Positions 25,401 to 38,000 of a stretch of DNA of 64,000 nucleotides are shown piece by piece. The stretch covers positions 15,001-79,000 of the forward strand of contig QEYB01000098.1 of NCBI GenBank assembly GCA_017562135.1, written 5' to 3'. A program made the translations under genes and the position numbers. This DNA comes from Dipylidium caninum (lineage: Eukaryota; Platyhelminthes; Cestoda; Cyclophyllidea; Dipylidiidae). Position 1 is the first letter of the stretch. Each line of letters begins with the position of its first letter. The notes under the pieces are model-generated. The model was not told the origin of the DNA. It did not search any database and was given only the letters and a program-made list of their open reading frames with translations.

Positions 25401-28400
25401 GTATTACTGTTATCCTTACTTTAGGATTTAACGAAGGACTCTTTTTTTAAACGTCCTCCGCACCCTGTGGTTGTGTATTTAGCAATTATAACCAAATATA
25501 TAAATATACATCCAAATGTACTGCTTTACTGTAGATGCTGGTAACGACACCGGAGAAATGGGATGTGATCTCACGGAAAGGGGCGGGTGACTCGTCTTTA
25601 GTACAGTCGCTGAAACTTCTCATTATCGATGAAGTGCATCTGTTGCACGAGGAACGGGGTGCCGTGATCGAGGCCCTGGTCGCCCGCACTCTTCGCCAGG
25701 TAGAGGCGTCACAGCGCCTTATTCGGATCGTCGGCCTCTCTGCCACCCTACCCAATTACTTTGATATCGCCTCTTTCCTCCGAGTCAACCCTCGTCGTGG
25801 TCTTTTTTACTTCGATGCGCGCTTCCGTCCTGTACCCCTCAGCATGGGCTTTATTGGTGTGCGAACCTCTGCCACAAGTGGTAGTAGTGGTGACGCCAAT
25901 GCCGACCTTCTTATGAACCAGGCCTGCTACGAGCGCGTCATCCAACAGTTACGTCAAAGCCAACAGGCGAGCAATTTCTACGATTAGTGTATACCTATGA
26001 CTCGATCATCAATTTAAACTGAATTTTTCATTCGCGCTTACATTCGATTTATTCATTCTGCTTACGTCATTTTACACGTATTCTGTTGACCTAAGGATTA
26101 GACAGCATATAGTGTTCTTCTTACGCCTCAGTAATGGGTGGTTATCATTAAAGAAAAAACATTGGAGGTAATAATAATAAAGAATTTAAAGTTTACTTGT
26201 ATTACTGATACGTTTACTGCGGCCATGCAGTGCCGAACCCTTCAGGCATGTAGCCATGTGACAATCGAAATGGTATCTTTTACCGCATGTTTTTTTTGTT
26301 TGGTTTTAAATATCTTAACCATTTTTCTTTCTAAATTCGGTTGTTTGAGCATTTTTCATTCCTTACACTACTGCTAATTCGGTTTCAATACTCCTTATTG
26401 TTAGTATTGGACATTATTTTTTGGCGCCTTTCATCCGAGAATATTGATGCACTTAATGAAGCGCTTAAAGATTACTGCACAATCTTCCTAGTTAGTTCCG
26501 AAAAATGGATTAATGCTTCCAACAGGGTCATAATACTGGGGATTTAGGTAGTGGAAAGTTGAAGTATCCAATGTGGAAGTGTATAAATAAACACTTCCCC
26601 TTCCATATTTTCTTGGTTTTACCTTGTGCACAACTTCAAAGAATATTTTGTTGTGGCCATTTGAAAGCCGATTTCTTAACGAAATTGTAATATATTTTTA
26701 TCATTTTTGTTAGGTTATTGTTTTTGTGCACGCACGAGGCGAAACAGTACGCACAGCACGATGGCTCTTGGACAAGGCTAGTCAGTCCCGTGAATCGGCG
26801 TTATTCGAACCGTCACCATCGAGTAGAACACCCGAATTTATTAAACGAGTAAGTCGGTTAATTCGTGATTTGTGTCTGGACACGAAGGCTTTTTGTGCGG
26901 AACTCGGCAAACATCATTTAGCTTTGTCGGAGATGCAAGAAAATAGCCAAAAAATTCGTTACATAGCTTTTTTTTCTTCGAGCTCGGTTGCTCGCCATAA
27001 ATGTATTTTATTAATTGAATATTGCTCTGACACTTTAACGCATTCCCAAATTTTGAGTCTTCTCTGTTTCATCTCTCTGCAAACAGAATAATCTACATTT
27101 CATTAACTATTTGGCTTGTCTGCCAACAGCAAAATATTCTAATGTCAGTGTATTATTTTGGTGAAACGCATATGAGTTAAGTAATGAGTTATGATGTGGA
27201 CCCCCATATACCTCATTTCGAGATGTCTCGGAATGCCCCACAAACTGTAGTGAAAAACGGAGGTAATAACTCAACTGAGTGAATGTTTTTAGTCATCGTC
27301 CTTACCAAGAGAATGTGAATACATAGTTTGAAATAATGTGGAATGATTTGGGACCCTAGCTGCTCTAGGTAAGCATGACGTTTAAGCTGAAAGCTAAATT
27401 TTGCCTATGGATTTTCAAGCGATTGAATTTGCTTAATCGTTATGCATGGTAAACTTAAGAGTTGTACTTGATTAGCATAATTTTTATTACTACAGGTAAT
27501 TCCGTGGATTATGTTTTATTAAATGTCTTTGGCTGTTCTGTAAGTCAAAATAACAAGAGATTTTAATATACAATGTGACGGAGTAGAATGGCAAATTCAT
27601 AATCATCTTTCCTCCCTTTATAAGGTCGGACGAACTTCAGACTTGGCATTGCGAGAGCTACTTCCTCGGGGTGTGGGATGTCACCATGCCGGAATGCTGC
27701 GGCACGACCGGACTCTGGTGGAGCGTCTCTTTAGGGAGGGTACTCTACGGCTGTTGGTGTGTACCGCAACCCTAGCATGGGGCGTAAATCTCCCTGCGCA
27801 TGCAGTGATAATAAAAGGAACTCGCATCTATGATCCTGACCGTTCAGACTATGTGGACCTCGACATTCTCGATGTCCTCCAGGTGTTAACTGTTCTTACT
27901 CTTCACTTCTTTTCTAAATGGACTTGCTTGTTTAACTATTTTTTTTTTGCTGAATGCGTTCGGTAGTTATTAAATCACAACTAGCTATGATTTAGATGCT
28001 GAACCATGAACGTTGTACAATTCATATTAGAGGTTGAGACGTAAGATTGATCAGTTTTGATCTTAATAGAAGAGTAGCAATCAATCCTTACCTTTTGAGT
28101 TTAGAGTAGAATGTATCACTCGTGGACTGGAGCGAGAGTGTACTATAGGACCAAGCGATCTACCTTTTAAAAAAAAATATTTTCATTGCCGGCAGATATC
28201 CTATATGATACGGTCTTTGCGTTATTGGGGAAACAATTCTGAGTGTGATTAAAATCAAAAGCAATGTAATCGTTGTGATGCATAAGGGGCCACTTGAGAC
28301 TGGTTTAGACTTGAATTACAACTCTTCGCCTCAACTCTTGCTTTTATGGTGTGTTTATCCACGAGTGACTAATTCTTTCACTGCTTTACATCCAACGAAC

Positions 28401-31400
28401 TCGCCTCTACTTGCCTTTTCAGAGATAGTTCCCAAGTTCTTTTCATTATTATCCAAGCGTTGCGTCATTCACTACGTTTTTGCTCCTGCTTCGTACCAAT
28501 ACCCTTGTTTCATGCTAATTTTTAAAAAACCTCATAAAATACTACATGCATGCAGCCTTCAAATAACCGGCATTTTATGATTTCCTCACTCAGATCTTTG
28601 GTCGTGCAGGTCGACCTCAGTTTGACAAGTCTGGTGTGGCCACGATAATCACGACCCAAGATAAATTAGACCGCTACATTCGTCTCATCACTAATCAAAT
28701 TCCCATTGAAAGTAAGCTACTGAATAATCTCAACGATCACCTTAACGCCGAGGTAAGATTGACGTTCTGCCATTACTGCATAATCGGACTTAGCGGCTTT
28801 GCTTAATGGATTTAATATTTTTCGCACGTGTTCAGATTGCCTTGGGGACAATATCGAATGTGTCAGAGGCAATCACTTGGCTCTCATACACATACTTCTT
28901 TGTCCGACTAATGAAATCGCCTCTTACCTACGGCATCACCACCGCCATGCTTACGGTTTGTTTGGCTGCTGTCTTCTTTAACCGTAATCCTGTGCTAGTG
29001 AATCGGTTTTTCTCGTGTAGGATGATCCAGATTTGACAAATTTCTTAACAAAAACGGTAGAAGGAGCGGCGCGGGAGCTGGATGATGCGGAAATGATCCG
29101 CTTCGAACCATCTACTGGACAAATGGCCTCTACAGACCGCGGACGCACCGCCTCTTTATACTATATCAGTTATGCAACCGCCTCTCTCGTTCGCCAACGC
29201 CTCCAACCCCTAATGCTGTTTCAAGACCTAATCAGTCTGATATCAGAAGCTCGCGAGTTCGCTCAAATGAAAGTACGCGATGAAGAAGAAGCGGACCTGC
29301 TTCGCCTCCATGACGAAGCTTGTCAGGTGCTAGTCAAGAATCCCGGCACAGTGGGCGGTACACTGGCGGTCAAAGTCAACGTTCTGCTCCAGGCGCACAT
29401 ATCACGGGCTCGACCCACCACCCATTCCCTCATCTCGGACATGTTTTATGTACAACAAAATGCGGGTAGACTGGCTAGATATATGTTTGAAATTGCATTG
29501 AGGCAAGGCTGGTCCGTGTGCGCTACTTCGGCGCATCGTCTTTCAAAGGTGAAAATAGTTGTTTGTTGTTCTTGGTTCGTTTCTTGTTTATTGGTGTGTT
29601 ATTTTTGTAGATGATCGAACTTCGTTTGTGGCACAATAAGACTCCTTTGTGGCAACTTATTGATCCAGGGGTTGAAAGTTGTCGTTTGCTAGAACGTGTG
29701 GATGAGCTATCTCTTCGCGTGGACAAGATTAGAGAACTGGATCCCACGGAGCTAAGTGTGTCGCGTTATTAATCCAACCTACTTAATTTAGCTGTCTTGA
29801 TCCTAGCGAATCATTGGCCTTTGATCCGCAAACATCATAACTATGTATGACATATTAAACTCGAAGCATTAGTTATGATACTGTTTCTGATTGTTAATTA
29901 TCAGGAACCCTATTAAGATTAATGTAAATCAATCTATCTTCCAATGTTTTCGTTTAAATTTCAGTTGGAACTTTTTTCATTTGCATCAACTTGAGTCGTT
30001 TTTGAGGCTAATTTTGCTAGAAAGGTCCGAGACCTCTTAAGGACTTCAAAAGGTTTTTCGTATCGTCCATATGTTAAATTGGCCGATGCTTTGTCTAATC
30101 TCTAATGCTGACCCTCATATATCTTCCTTATCTACCTTGCATCCTTCCTTTGGATTTTTTGTCCCTATGCCTTATCTTTCCTCTCATTTCCGCCGCATCA
30201 GAGGGGATTCTGCGTTACCAAGGCGTAGACGGTGCTGAATATGTTTGTCGGCTGGCCAGACACCTACCCCTGCTCACAATGGCCGTGGATACACAGCCCA
30301 TCACTCGCAACATCCTTCGCATTACCGTTCGCCTCACTCCTGACTTTACTTGGACTGACCGACACCATGGGAATAATGGCGCTCTTCTCTATTGGCTGTG
30401 GATCGAAGACCCCGACGAAATGTGTATTTATCATTCGGAGGCTTTCACATTGACCAAAAAGGTGGTTGGTTAAAGACACTCACCTTAACTCATTTGTTAG
30501 ATAGTCCTCAAATTTATCGTCTTTACAGATGATGAAGACGAAGGGCGAACCAATAACAGAACTGGTCTTTACCATCCCCGTGCATGAGCCTCTCCCATCG
30601 CAATATCTCGTTCACTGTATATCAGACCGATTTTTGGGGGCAGAAAGTGTTATCCCCATTAATCTGCGAAACATTCTTCTACCTCATGCGGACCCTCCTC
30701 ACACTGGTAAACGCCCCCGTTTACTAAAAGTATTACCACGGCGTGTTCCCGAAATGATATTTATTTCTCCTTACCACACAGATCTCTTGCCGTTGGACCC
30801 ACTACCAGTGAAGGCATTGCATAATCAAATCTACGAGTCACTTTACTCTTTCACACATTTCAACCCAATCCAAACGCAGGTCTTTCATACTCTTTACCAT
30901 CAGGATGTAAATGTATTGTTAGGAGCCCCGACAGGCTCTGGGAAGACAGCGGTAGCGGAACTTGCAATTTTCCGGGTTTTTAACACCCTTCCCCGAAAGA
31001 AGGTTATTCACGACTAAATTGATTTGATTTGTTTAGTGTGTCTATATTGCTCCATTGAAGGCACTTGTTCGAGAACGTGTCGAAGATTGGTCAGTTAGGA
31101 TTGGAAAAAGGCTCGGGAAACGGTGAGTTATGTATCCATGGGATTTCCTTTCTAATATCCTGTTTTAGTCTCTGGTTGGTTTACTTTGCTTCTAAGTTAA
31201 GCATTTGTCGTAGAAATGGCCCCGACTACTAAATCTAAAGCAGAAATGACATTTTTATTTAAGCGTGATTGAATTGACTGGAGATGTGAACCCAGATGTG
31301 TCCCTCTTGAAGAACGCGGATGTAATTGTTACTACACCCGAGAAGTGGGATGGCATTTCAAGAAGTTGGCGACAACGCAACTATGTTTGCCAGATTGCTT

Positions 31401-34400
31401 TAATTGTGATTGACGAAATTCACATGGTTGGGGAGGATCGTGGTCCTGTTTTGGAGGTGCGTTTGATCGCTAGAGGTATAGTCCTGGTTGACCAAACATC
31501 CTCACAGGCCTTAGTACTCATGTTTCATCTTATTTCAGGCAATTGTATCCCGGGCCAACTTCATCGCAAACCAGTTAAACACACGAATACGACTGGTTGG
31601 ATTATCGACAGCTTTGTCTAACGCGATTGATATGGCGGTGTGGTTACGCGTGCCTCTCATGCCCCTTGGTATGGAGAGTGGTTGTAGTGGACGCGGTCTC
31701 TTCAATTTCCGTCCGTCTGTCCGTCCTGTTCCTCTGGAAGTTCATATCCAAGCCTTCCCCGGTCGTCATTACTGCCCTCGTATGGCCCTCATGAACAAAC
31801 CCATCTTCCGGGGTGAGACTATTATCCCTTTATACTTCAGTAATATCTCGTCAATTAGCAAATATCTTGGCCTCATTACAGTTTACGCTGAGTAGTTTCA
31901 TCAAAATTCATAAATATCACATTCCAATCTGTTTCAGCAATTCAAAGTCACTCTGCAACCAAACCAGTTTTGGTTTTCGTGGCGAGCCGTAGACAAACAC
32001 GGCTTACAGCATTCGAGTTGATCAGTTACGCCTCTTCGGATTTGTCACCACGTCGCTGGCTACATATGGACGTCGATGAGGTTGGATTATCCTTAAATTA
32101 GTGAACGGAGGGACATTTAACTAATAAATGCCAAGTTTTTTTGTTTTACCTTAGATGGAGGCACTGACGTCAACAATAAAAGATAAAAATCTTCAAGTAA
32201 CGCTGCCGTATGGTATTGGTATTCATCACGCCGGTCTCCGGGATAACGATCGAAGAATTGTTGAAGAACTTTTTGTTAACCAGAAAGTACAGGTTAACTA
32301 ATATTGGGGATATAAACCACATTTTTTGTCAAAACATGCCGCTAGTATCCATCTATTTATTTACAGGTGCTAATAGCTACGTCGACATTGGCCTGGGGTG
32401 TCAATTTTCCAGCTCATCTTGTAATTGTCAAGGGAACTGAATATTTTGACGGGAGATCTAAACGATACATTGATTACCCCATCACGGGTATGCAGAAATA
32501 CCACGCAATTTTTTTCATCATTGCTATACACTAGACAACATCGCTGGAATTAATGCGGATATTTACCTCGTTCATCCAAAAACCATGGGCGACATTTGTT
32601 TTTCATCCACCTAGCGTTCTCCAATAACCATCTGAATGATATTGTTGTTTGTGAATTTATACTTACTTGCCTTAGGAGGCATCGGAAAGGTAATGGTGTT
32701 TGAGGGACATATCATGGTAGATCTTTATAGCCGATGCAATATTTTTCGCCTTTACAGATGTACTTCAAATGATGGGTCGAGCGGGCCGTCCACAATTTGA
32801 CTCTGAGGGAAAAGCGGTAGTAATGGTTCAGGACACGAAGAAGGCCTTTTTATAAACGTTTCCTCTACGAACCCTTCCCAGTAGAAAGTTGCCTTCCACG
32901 CATCCTTCCTGACTACTTGAACGCCGAGATTGCTTCAGGCAGCGTCTCTTCCATGCAAGCGGCAATGGAGTGCATAACCTGGACCTTCTACTTTCGACGC
33001 CTCCTCATGAACCCCAAGTTTGTCTATTATCAACAGTATACTCATTCTCTAATCATTAAAAATTGATGTTTCTATTGCTACAGTTACTATCAGTTAGAGG
33101 ACACAAGTGCTGCAGGTATCAGTGCCTTCCTCTCCTCCATAGTGTCTGAGGCGGTTGAAAGTCTTGTGGATGCTGGTTGCGTGGAGGTGGGGGACTCGGA
33201 AGAGGGGGAGAATGTTATTCCCCTTCATTCCACTCCGATGGGTTGGCTTGCGTCTTTTTACTACATTTCCTACAAAACCATCCACTTATTTACGCAGAGC
33301 CTTTCTTCTACCACGAACATTGAAGATCTCATTTATATCCTTTCGGTCAGTCTGCTCCCCGCATCACACAAAAAGTTATATTAAAAAGACGTAATCGGAG
33401 TTCTTGCCCATATGTAGATGAGTGAAGAATTCGCAGACATACCAGTGCGTCACGGAGAGGATGAAGTAAACGCGACATTGGCACGTGAAATGCCTTTGCG
33501 TTTGTTGGAGCCTCTGGAGTCGGGGCATGCAAAAGCGCATCTGCTACTCCAAGCTCACCTTTCGCGAATAACGAATCGTCTACCAGTGGCGGACTACGTC
33601 ACAGACACCACGTCTCTATTAGAGCAGATTCCGCGACTTCTCGCTGCAATGCTAAACTTCTCTGCCATCAGTGGTCAGTTAGCTACTGCGTTGCGTTGCG
33701 CTATCCTAGGGCAAATGATCTCCCGCGCCCTCTGGCTGTCCGACTCACCGTTGTTGCAACTTTCCAACTTGCTTGATTCGTCCCATTTGGCCGCCTTTCA
33801 GCTGGACGAAAATCGCTACGTGGAAACGCTGCCCGAATTGATGGAACTGATTGGCGCCGCTCCTCGATTCTCTGGACTACGAGGTTTCATCGGAGATCGG
33901 CTTGCACCCGAAATTGTAGACCAAATTGGGAAGGTTGTAAATTCACCTTGAAAATCTCTACGACCCACTTCAAATATTCTTACTTCAATGAGCCGCTCAT
34001 TTGCCTTGAAACTGAGCTTGTTAACCCCATGATGCCAGTTCGAATGTTGTCTAGCCGGATTCTTTTTTCATTGACAGCAGCCTGCGGTTATTCTTTTTTG
34101 GTTATTAGCGAAACTTGAATGTATAATTGAAAATAACTTTTTAACTCCTGACCGCAGATTCTCCCGTGCCTGCCATTCGTATCCGTCGATTTGTCCTTGG
34201 TTTCCGGCTCGTCCAAACAAAATGTACCCATAATCGGTCTAGACGTGACGGCAGAGGAAGCCCGTCGGTGTCCTCTTGAAGTCCAACCCGATACGGACTA
34301 TGCCTTGTGTGTCAACCTTCATTACGAAAGCATTCCTTCCCTCATGGTATGCACCACCTCCAAATATGTCTACTTATGAGAAATGATAATTTCTCACACC

Positions 34401-34728
34401 TTTATCTCAGCCTCGTGATCAGGGCGGGCGACAACCGCGGTTACCTGGCTGGGTAATTGTGTTAGGTGAACCGATAGGAACTGAGACAGGCGAAGGTGGT
34501 CGTTTATTGGCCTTGAAGAGGATGAACTTTAGAAGAAATACCTCGCTCACTAACACTATCATTCTATCCTTTCGTCTCGACGGGTCGACAACCGTTGCCG
34601 AAGAAGTGCACGAATTATCACTTTACCTGATGTCCGACATGTTCCTCTCAATGGACCAACAGTTCTCTTTCTGCCTACGTCTAGTACCTCTGGTAGAAGA
34701 AAAAAATGATATCAACGTGTATAATTGA
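20420..34728 (+). CDS. ASCC3: ASCC3, double-cassette Ski2-like helicase of the ASC-1 complex
   Basis: ASCC3 is a 3'-to-5' helicase that unwinds DNA for AlkB-type alkylation repair and dissociates collided ribosomes with ASCC2 and TRIP4. The 27 recognised exons code for about 2,244 residues (human 2,202), though the start codon exon upstream of 20420 is missing. Order: amino-terminal region, helicase cassette 1, Sec63 domain 1, cassette 2, Sec63 domain 2, carboxy-terminal beta domain. [35 protein letters not shown] and [11 protein letters not shown] distinguish it from the spliceosomal paralogue Brr2, in which cassette 2 is degenerate. Both cassettes here keep Walker A ([16 protein letters not shown]), DEVH/DEIH and GRAGRPQFD, so both look active. 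One extra T in the run 32847-32851 causes a frameshift and a TAA at 32853-32855. The intron after exon 25535-25966 appears to be GC-AG. See the three block entries for exons. Confidence 0.93.
23256..30461 (+). other. ASCC3: ASCC3 exon block 2: helicase cassette 1 and first Sec63 domain
   Basis: Exons 23256-23627 (Walker A APTGAGKT), 23873-24013 ([16 protein letters not shown]), 25535-25966 ([23 protein letters not shown]), 26714-26848 ([15 protein letters not shown]), 27625-27882 ([25 protein letters not shown]), 28594-28752 ([10 protein letters not shown]), 28836-28955, 29021-29548 (Sec63, [11 protein letters not shown]), 29611-29755, 30202-30461 ([14 protein letters not shown]). All phases agree. 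Introns inside the cassette reach 1.5 kb, whereas those in the Sec63 part are mostly 62-83 bp. The donor after 25966 reads CAG|GCGAGC. Confidence 0.9.
30529..34728 (+). other. ASCC3: ASCC3 exon block 3: helicase cassette 2, second Sec63 domain, carboxy terminus
   Basis: Exons 30529-30706, 30782-31002 (APTGSGKT), 31037-31122 ([16 protein letters not shown]), 31264-31456 ([11 protein letters not shown]), 31539-31812 ([31 protein letters not shown]), 31938-32080, 32155-32292 ([14 protein letters not shown]), 32367-32487 ([15 protein letters not shown]), 32758-33017 ([11 protein letters not shown], carries the frameshift), 33084-33345, 33418-33933 ([14 protein letters not shown]), 34158-34346, 34411-34728 ([15 protein letters not shown]). 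The intron 31003-31036 is 34 bp. The intron 30707-30781 is stop-free and in frame. Stop codon at 34726-34728. Confidence 0.9.
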
Positions 34729-35062
34729 TGGGGATGTTACACATTTCTGTACTTCCAATGGACTGAGGATTCACAGGAAATCTTCTTTTTGAACTCATTT
34801 TTAGTAATAAGTCAAGTAAATACTCATCTTTGATGCGGCCTTATACCTCACCCTACCCCTAAATTTTTCATTTTTAATGTACGCTAATTAATGGAGTTTT
34901 GTATTCCTTGCAAAAGAAAATATTTCAAGTCATATAATCGTAGTATTATCATAAGTAAAGTATGTCAAAAAGCTACTAAAATGGGGTGGATCTGCATGGT
35001 AAGGAGGCATGGTGGAGGGTAGATGACGCGGAGTGCACCGAATCAAAGGGATTAACCCATAT
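34729..35062. other. Convergent 3' ends of ASCC3 and PDZ-GEF
   Basis: Only 334 bp separate the ASCC3 stop (plus) from the PDZ-GEF stop (minus). Both 3' UTRs and polyadenylation sites must fit here or overlap. No canonical AATAAA was found close to either stop; variants are possible. Confidence 0.5.
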
Positions 35063-38000
35063 TTATGTACAGGGAAGAGGTAACGGCCCTTTTGCTAACT
35101 TCACCGGATCGGACGGCCATCTGAAAATCGAATGAAAAAGGTCACTTACTAGAGTATTGTTACTAAAGTAACTTTTTATTGTTAAGTTGGAAAGCGCTGA
35201 ACACCTTGTCCACGTGTTGGGGGTTGAGCACTCGCGCCCAAATGTTGTTGTTGCTTCATTGCCACAACCTAAAAGATTATAATCTGTGTCATGCGCTACT
35301 TTGGCCGAACTAAATACACGTGATAAAAGGCCCACTTCGTGGTAGGACGGTAGGGGTGGTCTCTGCATAATGCTCTGGGGACCGTGAGGTGAAGGTCGCC
35401 GATGGGCCAAAGCCGGTGACGTGACCCCCGGAAGTGCAGCCACACCACCCCGCGGAGGGGGTTCACTCGATCTTCGCACAAATCCACCGACATTCCGCAT
35501 TTGTTGTTGTTGCTGTATTTTTAGTGCCAATGCATAGTCGTACGTCGGTGGCTGTTTCGGCAATATCAGATGCTGTGGGGGTAAAGGAGGCGGCGGGGAG
35601 GTTGGGGAGTGAAATTTGCTCCGTTGTTGACCTGTCAAGGCTATCTGTTGTTGTCGAGCCACCCATTGTGCAGCGAGAATAGCTGGTTGTTGTTGTTGTT
35701 GGCGATATTGTTGCTGCAGTTGAAGAAGATGATAGGCAGTGGCAGGAGGCAAGTATCCACCTCTTTGACCTATCCTTTGGTCCCCCGGGACATACGTAGG
35801 CATTCCATTCGGTAAATAATTGTGGTAACTTGCATTCTGGTGGTAGCACTGTTGGGAAAGCGACTGCTGTTGATGACGATGATAGTACTGATGTGAATAC
35901 GTTGGGACCGCACACATCCGCATACGGCGCCGTGAAGTCCGCTCCTGCATCGCAATGAGTTTTCGCGCATCCTCGATCGACTGATTTCCGAATATTGAGC
36001 GGTGGGAGGAGATAGTGGCAGTCGATTCAGATGTTGGCAAGGTGGTAGCGACTGTCGAGATGATAACTGGTTGTGGCGGCGTTGGTGGTAGCTGTGATTT
36101 TGATGGAGTGGGTTCAGCTGCTGATGATGACTTTCCCACTGCCGGAGTTGGCGGTGACGGTGCAACAATAGGAGGCGTAGGGGTAGTCTCCTTAGCAACG
36201 ACCCCTCCAGCCTCAGCTCGATGAGATAACTGTGATAACCGATCCATGTCATCCGTCACTTGTAGATTGGCCATGTATGTGCGTACACGCAGGCGCATCT
36301 GCCAAGCTGCATACACCGCTTTTACTTTGACCTTCTTCACTCCGGCGCCGCCATTACCTACACTTAAGATTGCCCCACGAGTTGGCGATGAGCCCGCACC
36401 TGTGGTGGTTGAGAGTAGGAGGGACGTGGCACCACTCAACAGTGAAGCGACACCGCTTCCATCAACAGACTTCTTCGGCTGTGCATATGGCCCTGAAAGA
36501 ATAATTTTGTACATCCGGTCATGACTTTATGGTTTTAAGTAATTGACTTACCTTGATTGTTTACATAATCAGGGGCAGTGGAAGACGTAGACGTGATGGG
36601 TATGTTCGAACTGGGAGGAGCTGACAGTGGTACTTCTTGTTGTGGTAGTGAAACGTCGACCGTGGTCGCAATGGTACCACCTCCACTCCCACCAGCCAAA
36701 AGAAATGTAAGTTTATTCGATGTACCCCCTGATTGGAGCAGCCGTTGGGCCAATGGAAGGTCGTAATCAATGTCGCACATTCTCTCGAAGGGAGCGGATC
36801 TATTTAGTGATCCAAAAATAATTGAACAAACAAGAATGAATAAATTTCACCTCCATAGAATTATTACATAAGTTACAACCGCCCAATGGTAAATGACACT
36901 GCAAATAGCTAGATAAATTAACAACAACGTAAATTAGGCAATTATCTGATAAGTCTGTGGCCTAAGTGGATGCCCACCTTATTTATTTAGTACACATTAA
37001 ATAATTGCATATAAAACATTGTTTAACGAAAAAAATGGCTAAGAAAATGTCCTACAAATGCAAATGCTTTTCACAAATATGAGGTTTTGTTGCACTCTTG
37101 AGTTACACTATATGTCATTGGTTAAAAGTTGTGCCCCGTCCATTTCCACAAAATTCTGCCCCAAGCGGACCCTTCTCATAGTTGTACATGTCCACTTTTT
37201 CCCAAAACATATCGGTTTTGCGAGGATCAGAAAAATTAATATTTTTCCTTGCCGTACAGATCTATTGCCACTTGATTTATTATCTATGGCTGCATTGTTA
37301 ATCAACTCCACCGAGGCACCTTACCTCTTCAAACATTTCAGTCTGAACCCCAATATTTCACACCAAAAGTGTACACACTTCGCTAAACAATTGAAATACA
37401 CAAGATTCTTAATCGGTTGATGGTATTAAGCCCCTAACACTACTCGGTTCTCACTGACCTCTTTGGCGAACATGCGGAGTTTGGCGAAGTTGATGAGTTG
37501 AGGAGAAGCGGAGGATGTTGCAGGGCTACGGGAGGGATTGCCCACATGTATGAAAGTGAGGTCCTTCAAAACTAGTGGTAGATAGGGCACAAGTGGTAAA
37601 CACTGAGCTCCCGCCTGGGGCGACTGTGGTGGCGAGGTAAGGAGGTTGCGGTAGTGTGCAAAATTTCGCGATGGGTCTAACACCAACTGTACCAGAAATA
37701 AATAGGTATAATGAAAAGATATATAAATTAATAGATAAAACGTGAGAAGTTACCGGAAACTCAGTGGTTTGATAAACAAGAGAGTTATTCCTTTGTAAAG
37801 GATAACACAAAAGAACAAAGAAGCAACGACCGCTTGGTGGGTGCGGCGTGTTCATAGTTTTCATTTATTTTCAGCAGGCATGATAGCAACAACTCTCTAC
37901 AACATCTGTTTGTAACTGGTTGCAAACGGCAACAAATTATAAGTTAATCTGAACCTCATAGATTGTTAGGTGGTGGTTAGTATCGCAGTTTAATTGTATT

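Noticed and set aside
26849..27091. Frame continuing past the ASCC3 exon with [15 protein letters not shown]
   Set aside because: A strong donor CGA|GTAAGT at 26848 joins in phase to 27625 and restores the family alignment, so the continuation is intron.
32844..32856. Programmed frameshift signal at the ASCC3 T run
   Set aside because: The sequence CCTTTTTATAA lacks the six-base U UUU UUA heptamer needed for -1 slippage, and the required shift is +1. A homopolymer error or real indel is more likely.
20420..34728. Assignment as Brr2/SNRNP200 instead of ASCC3
   Set aside because: Cassette 2 keeps intact Walker A, DEIH and GRAGRP motifs, and segments such as [13 protein letters not shown] and [11 protein letters not shown] follow ASCC3, whereas cassette 2 of Brr2 is degenerate.
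35463..36252. Long minus- and plus-strand frames overlapping the PDZ-GEF last exon
   Set aside because: Shadows of the repetitive Gln/Ser/Thr/Pro coding sequence in other frames; the true frame holds YDYALALK and the segment after CDC25.
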